Source: an uncultured Pseudomonadota bacterium
GTDB lineage: Bacteria; Pseudomonadota; Alphaproteobacteria; Rs-D84
Length of the DNA stretch: 11,849 nt
Direction: 5' to 3'
Assembly: GCA_947169505.1 (NCBI GenBank)
Contig: CAMVPZ010000020.1
Coordinates: 1 to 11,849 of the forward strand
Shown here one piece after another: positions 1 to 7,301 of this stretch; the first letter of the stretch is position 1, and each line of letters starts with the position of its first letter. The position numbers and the translations under genes are program-made. The notes beneath the pieces were generated by a model. It saw nothing but the letters and a program-made list of their open reading frames with translations, was not told the origin of the DNA and ran no database searches.

Positions 1-725
1 CCAGTAATTGGTCTTTTTGAAAAGACAAATTCTAATGGCATTAAACAACACAAATATGTGTGAAGCAAACTGATATAAAAATTATCACGAAAAGCATGAA
101 AATTCGAAGTTCCATTTTTTGGATATATAACTTTGGTTGGAATTGCGATAATGTGTATGCCGTGCCAAAAGGCTTTTACTACAATTTCTATATCAAATCC
201 CATGCGTTTAAATTTTATGTTTTTTAATATTGGTTTAATGTGTTTCAAAGGATATACCCGAAAACCACACATTGTATCAGGAATATTTTTATTCAATGTT
301 TCGACCATAACCCAAAATTTTGTGATTTTTCTTCCCATCAATCTGGAACGTGGGGCAGATTCATCGTACTCAGGATCACCAATAATTAAATTATCGGGAC
401 GGGAATTTGAAATTTTAAAAAACAAAGGTATATCACGAATATCATGTTGTCCATCTGCATCAATTTGCAGTGCATGTGTAAATCCGTTTTTAATAGCAAA
501 TTGAAATCCGGTTATCATAGCAGCGCCTTTGCCACCATTTTTCGCATTTTTTACATAAAAAAATTTATGTTTGGAACAAATGTTTTTTATTTTTTTTGAT
601 TGTTGAGAACTACTGCCATCATCAACAACAATAACCGGGGTTTCAAATTCGCATAATTTATTAGCCACATTTACAAATGCATCAGCGTGATTGAAACAAG
701 GAACAATAATAACAGGTTTTATCAT
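1..725 (-). CDS. Family 2 glycosyltransferase of the aryl-polyene locus (partial, C-terminus off the left edge)
   Basis: The gene reads leftward from an ATG at 725 and runs off the window edge after about 241 residues without a stop. It shows the GT-A fold hallmarks of family 2 glycosyltransferases: a VVDDGSS nucleotide-binding motif at residues 33-39, a DADGQHD metal-binding stretch at 89-95, and a CGFRVYPL motif near 153-160. The pattern ESAPRSRLMGR...ETL...MCGFRVYPL resembles, from memory, the glycosyltransferases of aryl-polyene clusters. Some of those carry a C-terminal LpxL/HtrB-type acyltransferase domain; whether this one does cannot be seen. Only 2 bp separate its start from the upstream ligase stop, and an AAAGG ribosome site lies inside the end of that gene, so it is co-transcribed and probably translationally coupled. 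Likely role: adding a sugar or sugar-phosphate to the lipid anchor of the polyene at the inner membrane. Family is certain; substrate is unknown. Confidence 0.9.
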   Translation of the reverse strand, partial: MIKPVIIVPCFNHADAFVNVANKLCEFETPVIVVDDGSSSQQSKKIKNICSKHKFFYVKNAKNGGKGAAMITGFQFAIKNGFTHALQIDADGQHDIRDIPLFFKISNSRPDNLIIGDPEYDESAPRSRLMGRKITKFWVMVETLNKNIPDTMCGFRVYPLKHIKPILKNIKFKRMGFDIEIVVKAFWHGIHIIAIPTKVIYPKNGTSNFHAFRDNFYISLLHTYLCCLMPLEFVFSKRPIT

Positions 726-727
726 GT

Positions 728-2425
728 TTATACCTTTGTAAGTATTTTACCATTTGAATATTTTTTATCGCCATCAAAAAAATTAAAACTGAATTCGTTT
801 TCATTAATACGATTTAATTCAAAATGCACAGGTGTGTCTGGCAAAATAAGATTTGAAAATTTTAATTTTAAAATATGATAATCGTTTGTTTCGACATTGA
901 AAAATTGTTTTATAAACATTAATACAAAATGCATTTGTATTACACCCGGTAAAATAGGATGACCGGGAAAATGCCCATTGAAATATACAGAATCTTTTAA
1001 AAAAGTTAAATCAGCACTGACCCCAGAATCTGTTTTAATTATATTTTGCATAATTGGTTCTGCAACATTAGATTCAAACATGGCATTAATATCAGATTTT
1101 ATATATTTGCCTTGGATATTAACAGGGATAGTATTCACAATTCTTATTTTTCGTGGTAAAACGACATTTGGAAAAAAATCCAGTAAATATTGTTTTAAAT
1201 CTTTTATAAATTGATGTCGTCCGTTTTTGATAATATGTTCTTTGCCCATATCATTAAGGGTGATAACAGTGCAAATTATGTTTCGATCTTTGTTCGTTAT
1301 GGCGGATACATAACTTTTTTCAATATATTTATATTCGCAAAGTTTTTCTTCCATTTCTGGCAACGATACACGTTCTTCGGCAATTTTTACCATGCGATCA
1401 CCACGACCTTTTAATAAAAATGTGTTATCACCGGTTTTTTCAACTATATCGGACATTAAATAAGGATTATCACAGGAAAAATCAGATTCTATTAATAATT
1501 CATTATTATCTGTTAATTTTACTTTTACCGGTTCAAATATAGTCCATTGTGGACCGTTTATTTGTTGACGGCCTGCGACACCGCCGGTTTCTGTGCTGCC
1601 AAATATCTCAAAAGGGGACACACCAAACATGTTATATGCATCCAGGGAAGTTTTGTTTTGTAATAAACTGCCCGAAGAATAAATACCAATGCAATTATTT
1701 TGGAAAATATATTGATTTTGATATCTGGTTATACCGTCTAAAAACGAAGGTGTAGTTGCAAATAAAACTTTGTCATAAATTGATTGTTTGTGTTGTAGTT
1801 CTTCGGGGGTAAATACGATGTTTGTATCGGACGCAATACCATTTGCCATTGGGAAAAAGAATCGCCACAACAATCCATACATGTGATACGGCGCAACCGA
1901 TGAAATCATAACCGGATTTTGATCGATTAAGTGTTTTTGTTGATTGGAATGGAATGCAACCTCAGCCGATAACATTTTAAACTGTTTTTTTATACGTTTT
2001 GGTGTTCCGGTTGAACCAGAAGTAAAGAAATATAAAAATCTGTCATTTACATCTTGGAATTGCCAATTTGTGTTGTTTTCGCAATCTAAATTTACAATGT
2101 TAAATCCATCAAAAGAGTCAAATTTATCTGTGATTAAATAATTTGTTGTATCCAACAAAGGTTTTGAATTTTGGGGTGTAAATAATGCCGGTAAAATGAT
2201 ATCTTTGCCAGCCTGAAGTGCCGCCATAAAGCAGACATAAAACAAATACAAATTATCTGGAATATAAATTACAACATTGTCGTTTGGTATTTTTATGAAA
2301 TTGTTCGCATGTTTTGCAACATCGTTCATATATGTTGAAAAATACACAGGCTTTTCGTTATCATAAAAAACAATTTTGTCGTCTTTGATATTATCAACAA
2401 AGATACGATTTATTGAATTGAACAT
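728..2425 (-). CDS. Adenylate-forming acyl-ACP/CoA ligase fused to an ApeI-type hotdog dehydratase
   Basis: This is a 565-residue two-domain protein. Residues about 1-450 form an ANL-superfamily adenylating enzyme: P-loop FTSGSTGTPK at 134-143, FGSTETGG at 275-282, D326, GRGDRMVKI at 340-348, and the catalytic lysine in NIQGK (K440). Residues about 460-565 form a hotdog domain with NGHFPGHPILPGV at 483-495, as in FabA/FabZ/ApeI dehydratases. In APE loci the ligase (ApeH) activates an aryl starter acid and loads it onto an ACP, while ApeI dehydrates the 3-hydroxyacyl-ACP. Here both are on one chain. H485 fits the catalytic histidine. The position 14 residues later, Glu in FabZ and Asp in FabA, is His499, so dehydratase activity is not assured. 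The ATG at 2425 has AAGGAT just upstream and overlaps the preceding membrane-protein gene by 16 bp. The ligase assignment is firm; substrate and dehydratase activity are inferred. Confidence 0.93.
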   Translation of the reverse strand: MFNSINRIFVDNIKDDKIVFYDNEKPVYFSTYMNDVAKHANNFIKIPNDNVVIYIPDNLYLFYVCFMAALQAGKDIILPALFTPQNSKPLLDTTNYLITDKFDSFDGFNIVNLDCENNTNWQFQDVNDRFLYFFTSGSTGTPKRIKKQFKMLSAEVAFHSNQQKHLIDQNPVMISSVAPYHMYGLLWRFFFPMANGIASDTNIVFTPEELQHKQSIYDKVLFATTPSFLDGITRYQNQYIFQNNCIGIYSSGSLLQNKTSLDAYNMFGVSPFEIFGSTETGGVAGRQQINGPQWTIFEPVKVKLTDNNELLIESDFSCDNPYLMSDIVEKTGDNTFLLKGRGDRMVKIAEERVSLPEMEEKLCEYKYIEKSYVSAITNKDRNIICTVITLNDMGKEHIIKNGRHQFIKDLKQYLLDFFPNVVLPRKIRIVNTIPVNIQGKYIKSDINAMFESNVAEPIMQNIIKTDSGVSADLTFLKDSVYFNGHFPGHPILPGVIQMHFVLMFIKQFFNVETNDYHILKLKFSNLILPDTPVHFELNRINENEFSFNFFDGDKKYSNGKILTKV

Positions 2426-2967
2426 CGGTTAATCCTTTTGCGAATAGTGTATTCACACAACATCATTATACCAATCAGTACATAAGATATAAATCCATTG
2501 TAAATGGTCCAAATTTTGTTTGATAAAAATACAGTAATAAAAGAAATAATTGTATTAATAAACATGAATGTTGCCCATGCTTGGGTCGCATGTTTTGTGT
2601 AAATTAATTGATGTTTTTCCAAAGGTTTTTGACACATTTTTTGCGCAATTTGTGTAATAACAGGTGTTTTTCGTAAAGACAAAGCAAATATTCCACACAC
2701 ACACGCATTCATTAATACAGGATAAAGTTTTAAAAATATTTCTTGATTGAAAAATATTACGCAAAAACACAAAGTTAATCCCAATGTTAACATATATTTG
2801 TTTTTATTGCGTATGAAAGAAAATAAAACTGCGATTAGCAATACCAAACCAATAAACTTCACAGCGATATTTTGTTGCAGTGCATAAAAAACAACGAAAG
2901 GGTACGCAACAATAAAAATACCAAATAAAAATTTAGTGATGATTGTTAACAATTTTTTCAACAGCAT
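2410..2967 (-). CDS. Multi-pass inner-membrane protein of aryl-polyene loci (COG4648-like)
   Basis: A 185-residue, strongly hydrophobic protein with about five or six predicted membrane segments, for example near 8-29, 32-50, 57-72, 75-92, 126-146 and 150-170. A cytoplasmic-looking basic stretch precedes the conserved-looking YTKHATQAWATFMFIN (about 122-137). Its place between the ACP genes and the ligase is where APE loci carry a COG4648/ApeG-type membrane protein of unknown biochemical role, perhaps a scaffold or lipid-handling factor. I chose the ATG at 2967 because an AGGA sits eight bases upstream; a TTG two codons earlier is the alternative. The gene overlaps the ACP upstream by 35 bp and the ligase downstream by 16 bp, indicating tight coupling. 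The membrane nature is clear, the family placement rests mainly on context, and the function is unknown. Confidence 0.85.
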   Translation of the reverse strand: MLLKKLLTIITKFLFGIFIVAYPFVVFYALQQNIAVKFIGLVLLIAVLFSFIRNKNKYMLTLGLTLCFCVIFFNQEIFLKLYPVLMNACVCGIFALSLRKTPVITQIAQKMCQKPLEKHQLIYTKHATQAWATFMFINTIISFITVFLSNKIWTIYNGFISYVLIGIMMLCEYTIRKRINRCSIQ

Positions 2968-3187
2968 CGACAACGTCCTGTAATGTACGAATTTGTTTGA
3001 AATCTTCAGGATCTACTTTTTGGTTAATTTTACTTTGTAATTTTACAATCAAATCAACCGCATCAATACTGTCCAAATCCAGATCTTCGACCAACTTAGC
3101 ATCGGTTTTAATTTTTGATTCTTCACAAGAAAAATCTTTGACCAGAATATCTTTGATAATGTTAAAAATTTCTTCTTTTGTGTGCAT
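2933..3187 (-). CDS. Acyl carrier protein (second of the pair)
   Basis: An 84-residue acidic protein with the ACP signature DLDLDSIDAVDL. Ser40 in DSID is the expected 4'-phosphopantetheine attachment site. Length and helical layout fit a stand-alone type II carrier protein. It starts 4 bp after the preceding ACP gene, and its GGAG ribosome site lies within the last codons of that gene. APE loci typically carry two ACPs (ApeE and ApeF), with the growing polyene tethered to one or both. Which of the two corresponds to which here I cannot tell. The last residues are encoded in DNA that also encodes the start of the membrane protein, in another frame. The family call is secure. Confidence 0.96.
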   Translation of the reverse strand: MHTKEEIFNIIKDILVKDFSCEESKIKTDAKLVEDLDLDSIDAVDLIVKLQSKINQKVDPEDFKQIRTLQDVVDAVEKIVNNHH

Positions 3188-3191
3188 TTGT

Positions 3192-3467
3192 TTACTCCAA
3201 TGTAATGTTTTGAGATTTTGCGATGTATTTCGCCAAAGTTTCTACAGATTTAAAATATTCTTTGTTTTCTTCTTTATCAGATTTGAAATTAACACCATAT
3301 TTTTTCTTTAACGCCATACCCAATTCCAAAGCATCAATGGAATCCAATCCCAAACCTTCATTAAAAAGAGGGGCAGATGTGTCAATATCATCAACAGTAA
3401 TATCTTCTAAATCCAAAGCGGAAATAATAATTTCTTTGATTTCTTGTTCCAAAGTTTCTTTTTTCAT
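3192..3467 (-). CDS. Acyl carrier protein (first of the pair)
   Basis: A 91-residue carrier protein with GLGLDSIDALELGMALKKKYG; Ser43 is the expected phosphopantetheine attachment serine. The long helix II followed by KKKYG resembles the ACPs found in APE and flexirubin-type pigment loci. The ATG at 3467 is preceded by an AAAGG ribosome site. A 53-bp gap separates it from the acyltransferase gene upstream, the largest gap in this operon. That gap contains a good internal promoter (see 3496-3524), so the ACP pair may be made in excess over the enzymes. It would act in the cytoplasm as substrate carrier for the ligase, ketosynthases, reductase and dehydratases of this locus. Confidence 0.96.
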   Translation of the reverse strand: MKKETLEQEIKEIIISALDLEDITVDDIDTSAPLFNEGLGLDSIDALELGMALKKKYGVNFKSDKEENKEYFKSVETLAKYIAKSQNITLE

Positions 3468-3495
3468 ATTTTGCCTTTATATAAAATCCTGAAGA

Positions 3496-3524
3496 ATACT
3501 AGGAAAAGAAACCATGATTGTCAA
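3496..3524 (-). promoter_or_regulatory. Internal sigma70-type promoter for the ACP genes
   Basis: On the minus strand there is a perfect TTGACA (-35, 3524-3519), a 17-bp spacer, then TAGTAT (-10, 3501-3496; 4 of 6 matches to consensus). The -35 box overlaps the stop codon of the acyltransferase gene. A start near 3489 would give a short leader of about 22 nt before the first ACP. This is seen in sequence only; activity is inferred. Confidence 0.6.
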
Positions 3525-4270
3525 GTGTTCTGTGCAGAAAATAAAGATTTTTTAGCCATTTCTGTAATCAAAATAGCATTTTTTCGATTGTCTGTTTTGA
3601 TTTTTTTATCAAAAACAATTTTTGGCATAATTTTTAATGTATAAACAGATGTTTTGTTGCCTACATCATACCACGGTGTGCCTTTCCCCAAAATATGTGG
3701 TTCGTTTTGTATATGTATCGGTTGAATTTCATGTTTTGAATGTATGTGCAGATAAGCAAACCCACGATGTAAATGAATTGGTTTGTGTTTTTGTGTTCTG
3801 GTTCCTTCGGGAAAAATAATAATATTATATCCCATGTTTAAATCTTGGGTTGCATGATTAATAAAATCTTCTGGTGTCATAGAATTTGACAGATATACAC
3901 GGCGAATAAGCGTTTTTATGAAAATGTTTTTAAATAAACCGTCTTTGACAACACATATAGAATGTGGAATTTTTGAAACCAAAATGACAACATCTATTAA
4001 TGATGGGTGATTTGCAATGACTATGGTTCCGCATAGATTTTTCAGTTTTTTTTCGTTTTGAATATCAATCTTGATAAGTTTTAATATGCACATTAACCAA
4101 ACAAAACTTTTCCATAAATAATGAATTGTTCCAGATAATATGCGTTTTTGAATTTTTTTAGAACAAAATATCAAAACGATTGGAACGATTGTTATGCCTG
4201 TTATAATTCCACCAATACCAAATATTGCAAAACAAAGACCACTTAAAAAAGAACGAAAAAATCTTTTCAT
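3521..4270 (-). CDS. Lysophospholipid/1-acylglycerol-phosphate-type acyltransferase (PlsC family)
   Basis: A 249-residue protein with an N-terminal hydrophobic anchor (about 5-36) followed by the two acyltransferase signatures. The HX4D motif is NHPSLID (His88, Asp93) and the lysophosphatidate-binding motif is FPEGTR (153-158). Such enzymes transfer an acyl group from ACP or CoA to a lysolipid at the inner membrane. In APE loci a member of this family (ApeD-like, from memory) is proposed to help join the polyene to its lipid anchor. The ATG at 4270 overlaps the upstream stop codon as ATGA, the usual sign of translational coupling. A TTG 21 bases further upstream is possible but would overlap more. 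The acyl donor and acceptor cannot be told from sequence. Confidence 0.92.
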   Translation of the reverse strand: MKRFFRSFLSGLCFAIFGIGGIITGITIVPIVLIFCSKKIQKRILSGTIHYLWKSFVWLMCILKLIKIDIQNEKKLKNLCGTIVIANHPSLIDVVILVSKIPHSICVVKDGLFKNIFIKTLIRRVYLSNSMTPEDFINHATQDLNMGYNIIIFPEGTRTQKHKPIHLHRGFAYLHIHSKHEIQPIHIQNEPHILGKGTPWYDVGNKTSVYTLKIMPKIVFDKKIKTDNRKNAILITEMAKKSLFSAQNT

Positions 4271-4899
4271 TGTTTTTTTGATAATTTCCAATTGGTTGTT
4301 TCGATTGTTTTACCAGTTTCTAAAAAATTTTGAAATTTTTCAAAAGATAGTGTCGGCATATTTACATTGTTAGATTTTAATTCAAATTCATTTTTACCCG
4401 AATTATCAATAAATATTGCGCACCCATGTGAAACGACAGGTTTTTTCAATGCGGATTTGTATTCATTGGGATTTCTTTCTTCGGCATAAACAAATAATAC
4501 AGGTTTTTTTGTCAGCATAGCATCCAGCAAAGCATTTTCCAATGTTTTTTCACCGGCAGCAATTGAAGTATAAGAATTTTTATTATGTGTTAACAACGAT
4601 AAATGTCCCATAGCGGCATTGTGTACAGAATTGCTGAACCCAGCAGGTGACATTTCTTTGTCTTCATAAAATTGACGGATTAATTTGATTGTTTGTTCCC
4701 ATTCACCAAATCTGGACGCAAAAACAATATGATAATCACCAGATTCTGGCGCAACTTTCACAGCCAATGATACAGCAATTTTTTCAATGGTGTTCATTCT
4801 GCGACGCAATAAGGGTGGAATAAAAGAAACATCAGGAACTGTTTCAACATCATTTTCCATCCAAAATACAAATTTATCAATATACAAAATGTCGTTCAT
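4267..4899 (-). CDS. Chain-length-factor-type ketosynthase homologue without active-site Cys (PF13723-like)
   Basis: A 210-residue protein, about half the length of a normal ketosynthase. It has a triple-Arg patch at 32-34, FASRFGE at 60-66 and SPAGFSNSVHNAAMG at 84-98. This pattern belongs to the short beta-ketoacyl-synthase-like family PF13723, which accompanies APE and similar loci. Where a ketosynthase has the TACSS nucleophile there is SVHNAA, so no Cys is available. This fits a non-condensing partner of the ketosynthase encoded divergently at 4978, akin to the ApeC/ApeO pair as I recall it. It is the first gene of the leftward operon. I prefer the ATG at 4899: a TTG at 4926 would lengthen the protein by nine residues, but it lies only about 3 nt from the predicted transcription start. 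No strong ribosome site is seen at either start. Confidence 0.86.
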   Translation of the reverse strand: MNDILYIDKFVFWMENDVETVPDVSFIPPLLRRRMNTIEKIAVSLAVKVAPESGDYHIVFASRFGEWEQTIKLIRQFYEDKEMSPAGFSNSVHNAAMGHLSLLTHNKNSYTSIAAGEKTLENALLDAMLTKKPVLFVYAEERNPNEYKSALKKPVVSHGCAIFIDNSGKNEFELKSNNVNMPTLSFEKFQNFLETGKTIETTNWKLSKKQ

Positions 4900-4930
4900 A
4901 CTTGAAAAATCGAATTTTTTATACAATACT

Positions 4931-4963
4931 TTGGCATTATATAAAAAAATTCCTAATTTGCAA
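4931..4963. promoter_or_regulatory. Overlapping divergent promoters between the two polyene operons
   Basis: Leftward (minus strand): TTGCAA at 4963-4958, a 16-bp spacer, and a perfect TATAAT at 4941-4936. This predicts a start near 4929, about 30 nt before the ATG at 4899. Rightward (plus strand): TTGGCA at 4931-4936, a 17-bp spacer, and a poor -10 TAATTT at 4954-4959, with a start near 4966. The two promoters occupy the same 33 bp, so RNA polymerase could not bind both at once. The leftward promoter is well supported; the rightward one is weaker. Confidence 0.6.
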
Positions 4964-4977
4964 GTTTGGATTTAGAT

Positions 4978-6114
4978 ATGGAATATGTGTTAAAAAATCT
5001 TGGGTTCGTGTGTGCACTGGGTACAAATCACGCAGATATTGTTAAAAATGCCCGGTTGGGTAGCACGTCTGGCATGTTCAAAGAAAACATCTTGGTTGAT
5101 GGTGAAGTGGTGCCGTTTGGGGCTGTATCTGTTGAAAGAACGCACGAATTACGCATGTATGATTTAATAGATTGCGCATTGAATCAAATTTCAGGTGATA
5201 TTGAATTATTAAAACAAAATTATGATTTGAATCGTTTGGGAATAATTGTTGGGGCATGTAATACGGGTGTTCATGAAGCACAAAAACAAATAGAACACGC
5301 ATTTAAAAATAATACTGAAATTGATGAATCTGTGATAAATGATTTGGAACTTGGGAACCCCAGTGAATATTTACGTAAAAAAACCGGTTTTGGTGGTCCT
5401 GCATTTACAGTGTCAACCGCATGTTCGTCCAGTTTAAAAGTATTTCAATCTGCACGACAGTTATTGGACAATGATGTTTGTGATGCAGTATTGGTTGGTG
5501 GTGTTGATGGTCAATGTGATTTTGCATTAAATGGTTTTAATGCGCTTGGTGCGTTAAGTAAAAAACATACAAACCCGATGTCTAAAAACAGGGATGGAAT
5601 AAATCTTGGCGAAGGTGTTGCTTTGTTTATATTAGAAAAAGGATGTTGTGGCATAAAACTTTTGGGAATCGGCGAAAGTTCTGATGCATATCATTTAACC
5701 AGTCCGGATCCAACAGGCAGCGGTGCAATTTCTTCAATGAATATGGCTTTGATGGATGCCAAACTGTTGCCAAAAGATATAGATTTTATAAATATGCATG
5801 GCACAGGTACAGTTGCGAATGATGCGATGGAATCTTTGGCGATAAATACAGTTTTTGGCGACAATGTTTTGTGTGTTTCAACTAAACCTTTGACTGGACA
5901 TACTCTTGGTGCGGCAGGCGCAATCAGTATGGGGTTATCTTGGTTAATGATAAAATACAATTTTGTAATACCGCATGTCTTTGATGGTGAATATGGTGAT
6001 GATTGTGCAAAAATAAAATTGGCACAAATTGGGGATGATAAAGAAATTAATCGAATATTATGTAATGCGTTTGCTTTTGGGGGCAGCAACGCCAGTTTAA
6101 TAATGGGAAAATAA
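4978..6114 (+). CDS. Beta-ketoacyl-ACP synthase (ApeO-like condensing enzyme)
   Basis: A 378-residue ketosynthase with the full KAS I/II triad: Cys149 in STACSSS, His274 in NMHGTGT and His308 in KPLTGHTLGAAG. The C-terminal NAFAFGGSNAS loop is also present. It would condense malonyl-ACP with the growing acyl-ACP in the cytoplasm. It lies divergent to the short Cys-less homologue at 4267-4899, which is probably its chain-length partner. It heads a four-gene operon whose order (ketosynthase, dehydratase, reductase, ketosynthase) matches ApeO-P-Q-R. The N-terminus lacks the usual RRVVVTGxG opening and starts directly at YVLKNLGFVCALG. I chose the ATG at 4978, with TTGGA seven bases upstream; a TTG at 4966 would add four residues. 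The enzyme class is certain; substrate and partner are inferred. Confidence 0.93.
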   Translation: MEYVLKNLGFVCALGTNHADIVKNARLGSTSGMFKENILVDGEVVPFGAVSVERTHELRMYDLIDCALNQISGDIELLKQNYDLNRLGIIVGACNTGVHEAQKQIEHAFKNNTEIDESVINDLELGNPSEYLRKKTGFGGPAFTVSTACSSSLKVFQSARQLLDNDVCDAVLVGGVDGQCDFALNGFNALGALSKKHTNPMSKNRDGINLGEGVALFILEKGCCGIKLLGIGESSDAYHLTSPDPTGSGAISSMNMALMDAKLLPKDIDFINMHGTGTVANDAMESLAINTVFGDNVLCVSTKPLTGHTLGAAGAISMGLSWLMIKYNFVIPHVFDGEYGDDCAKIKLAQIGDDKEINRILCNAFAFGGSNASLIMGK

Positions 6115-6115
6115 A

Positions 6116-6583
6116 ATGAATTTAAATCCAATTGATTTAATACCACAAAAATCTCCTATGGCATTTATAACCGCCATAGAAAGTGTTGATTTTGATGCAC
6201 AGAAAATGGTCACACGTGTTGAAATTCAAGAAACAGATTTAATGTTTCAAAAAAATATAAATGGGGTACCATCTGTTGCGGCTTTGGAATATATGGCACA
6301 ATCGATTGCTTGTTATATTGGCGCCCAAGATATACATTTAACTGGCGAAACAAAAGCAGTGGCGGGCTTTATAATGGGGTCACGTGATTTGCATATTATG
6401 ATTCCAAAATTTGATGTTAATCAAAATTATTATGTTCATGTTCAATCTTTGTTTTGCGATAATAATATTGCATCTTTTGAATGTGAAATATATGATACAA
6501 ATAAAACATTGGTTGCAAATGGAAATCTTAATGCGTTCAGACCAGACGATATAAATAATTTTATGGGGGCAAAAAATGAATAA
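6116..6583 (+). CDS. Hotdog-fold 3-hydroxyacyl-ACP dehydratase (ApeP-like)
   Basis: A 155-residue protein with an IPQKSPMAFI opening (9-18) and NGVPSVAALEYMAQ at 49-62, the pattern of ApeP-type dehydratases. Glu58 in EYMAQ is the probable active-site acid. It lacks the GHFPG loop seen in the fused dehydratase domain at 728-2425, so the locus has two distinct hotdog types, as expected for APE loci (ApeI and ApeP). Position 11 is Gln, where many relatives have His in a PHR/PH motif. The gene starts 1 bp after the ketosynthase stop, preceded by GGGAAAA, and overlaps the reductase gene by 8 bp, so it is clearly operonic. Likely role: removing water from 3-hydroxyacyl-ACP intermediates to give the conjugated double bonds. 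The family call is good; activity is inferred. Confidence 0.86.
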   Translation: MNLNPIDLIPQKSPMAFITAIESVDFDAQKMVTRVEIQETDLMFQKNINGVPSVAALEYMAQSIACYIGAQDIHLTGETKAVAGFIMGSRDLHIMIPKFDVNQNYYVHVQSLFCDNNIASFECEIYDTNKTLVANGNLNAFRPDDINNFMGAKNE

Positions 6584-7301
6584 AACTGTTTTAATTACTG
6601 GGGCATCTCGTGGAATTGGAAAATCAATAGCACTTTATCTGGCACCCTTAGGATACAATTTGGTATTACATTATAATTCTAATAAAGCAGCAGCAGAGCA
6701 GGTTTTACAAGAAATTGAAAAATTGGGCGGTCATGGTCGTATATTGTCTTTTGATGTTTCAAATCGTGAAGAAACAGAAACAATTTTAACAAACGATATA
6801 AATGAACATGGTGCATATTATGGTGTTATATGCAATGCAGGGATAAACAGTGATACACCTTTCCCCGCAATGTCCGGTGAAACATGGGATAAAGTTTTGC
6901 ATACAAATCTGGACGGGCTTTATAACGTTTTGCATCCAATTGTAATGCCAATGATATCGGCCAGAAATGGTGGTCGTATAATCGCTATGTCATCAATTTC
7001 TGGTGTGATGGGCAACAGGGGCCAGGTTAATTATGCGGCATCCAAAGCGGGTATAATTGGTGCGGTAAAATCTTTGGCGATTGAATTGGCTAAACGTAAT
7101 ATAACTGTGAATGCGATTGCCCCTGGGGTTATTGAAACAGATATGACGGCAGATTTGCCAATTGAAGAAATTCAAAAAATGATACCTATGCGTCGTATGG
7201 GCAAACCAAGCGAAATTGCTTCATTGGTTGCGTATTTGTTAAGTGATGATGCTGCATATATCACACGCCAAGTTATCTCAGTAAATGGGGGAATGATTTA
7301 A
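6576..7301 (+). CDS. fabG: 3-oxoacyl-ACP reductase (FabG-type short-chain dehydrogenase, ApeQ-like)
   Basis: A 241-residue short-chain dehydrogenase of standard FabG length. The nucleotide-binding glycine motif TGASRGIG is at 8-15 and NAG at 87-89. The catalytic set is Asn111, Ser140, Tyr153 and Lys157 (YAASK), and the C-terminus is VISVNGGM. All key residues are intact. It should use NADPH to reduce 3-oxoacyl-ACP to 3-hydroxyacyl-ACP in each extension cycle. A GGGGG ribosome site precedes the ATG, which overlaps the end of the dehydratase gene by 8 bp. The downstream ketosynthase begins within its stop codon (TAATG). Position between dehydratase and ketosynthase makes it the dedicated reductase of this pathway rather than the housekeeping FabG, although sequence alone does not exclude double use. 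Confidence 0.95.
   Translation: MNKTVLITGASRGIGKSIALYLAPLGYNLVLHYNSNKAAAEQVLQEIEKLGGHGRILSFDVSNREETETILTNDINEHGAYYGVICNAGINSDTPFPAMSGETWDKVLHTNLDGLYNVLHPIVMPMISARNGGRIIAMSSISGVMGNRGQVNYAASKAGIIGAVKSLAIELAKRNITVNAIAPGVIETDMTADLPIEEIQKMIPMRRMGKPSEIASLVAYLLSDDAAYITRQVISVNGGMI

Noticed and set aside
133..504. 123-codon plus-strand open frame
   Set aside because: It is antisense to the glycosyltransferase, whose motifs (DDGSS, DADGQHD, CGFRVYPL) clearly identify the real frame.
2943..3311. 122-codon plus-strand open frame across the ACP genes
   Set aside because: It is antisense to two unmistakable ACPs; its Ser/Phe-rich composition is typical of a shadow frame.
4900..4926. TTG start giving a nine-residue longer chain-length factor
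   Set aside because: It lies about 3 nt from the predicted transcription start of the TATAAT promoter, so the ATG at 4899 is more plausible.
5691..6146. 151-codon minus-strand open frame
   Set aside because: It is antisense to the first ketosynthase; its translation mirrors the coding strand and it has no plausible independent start context.
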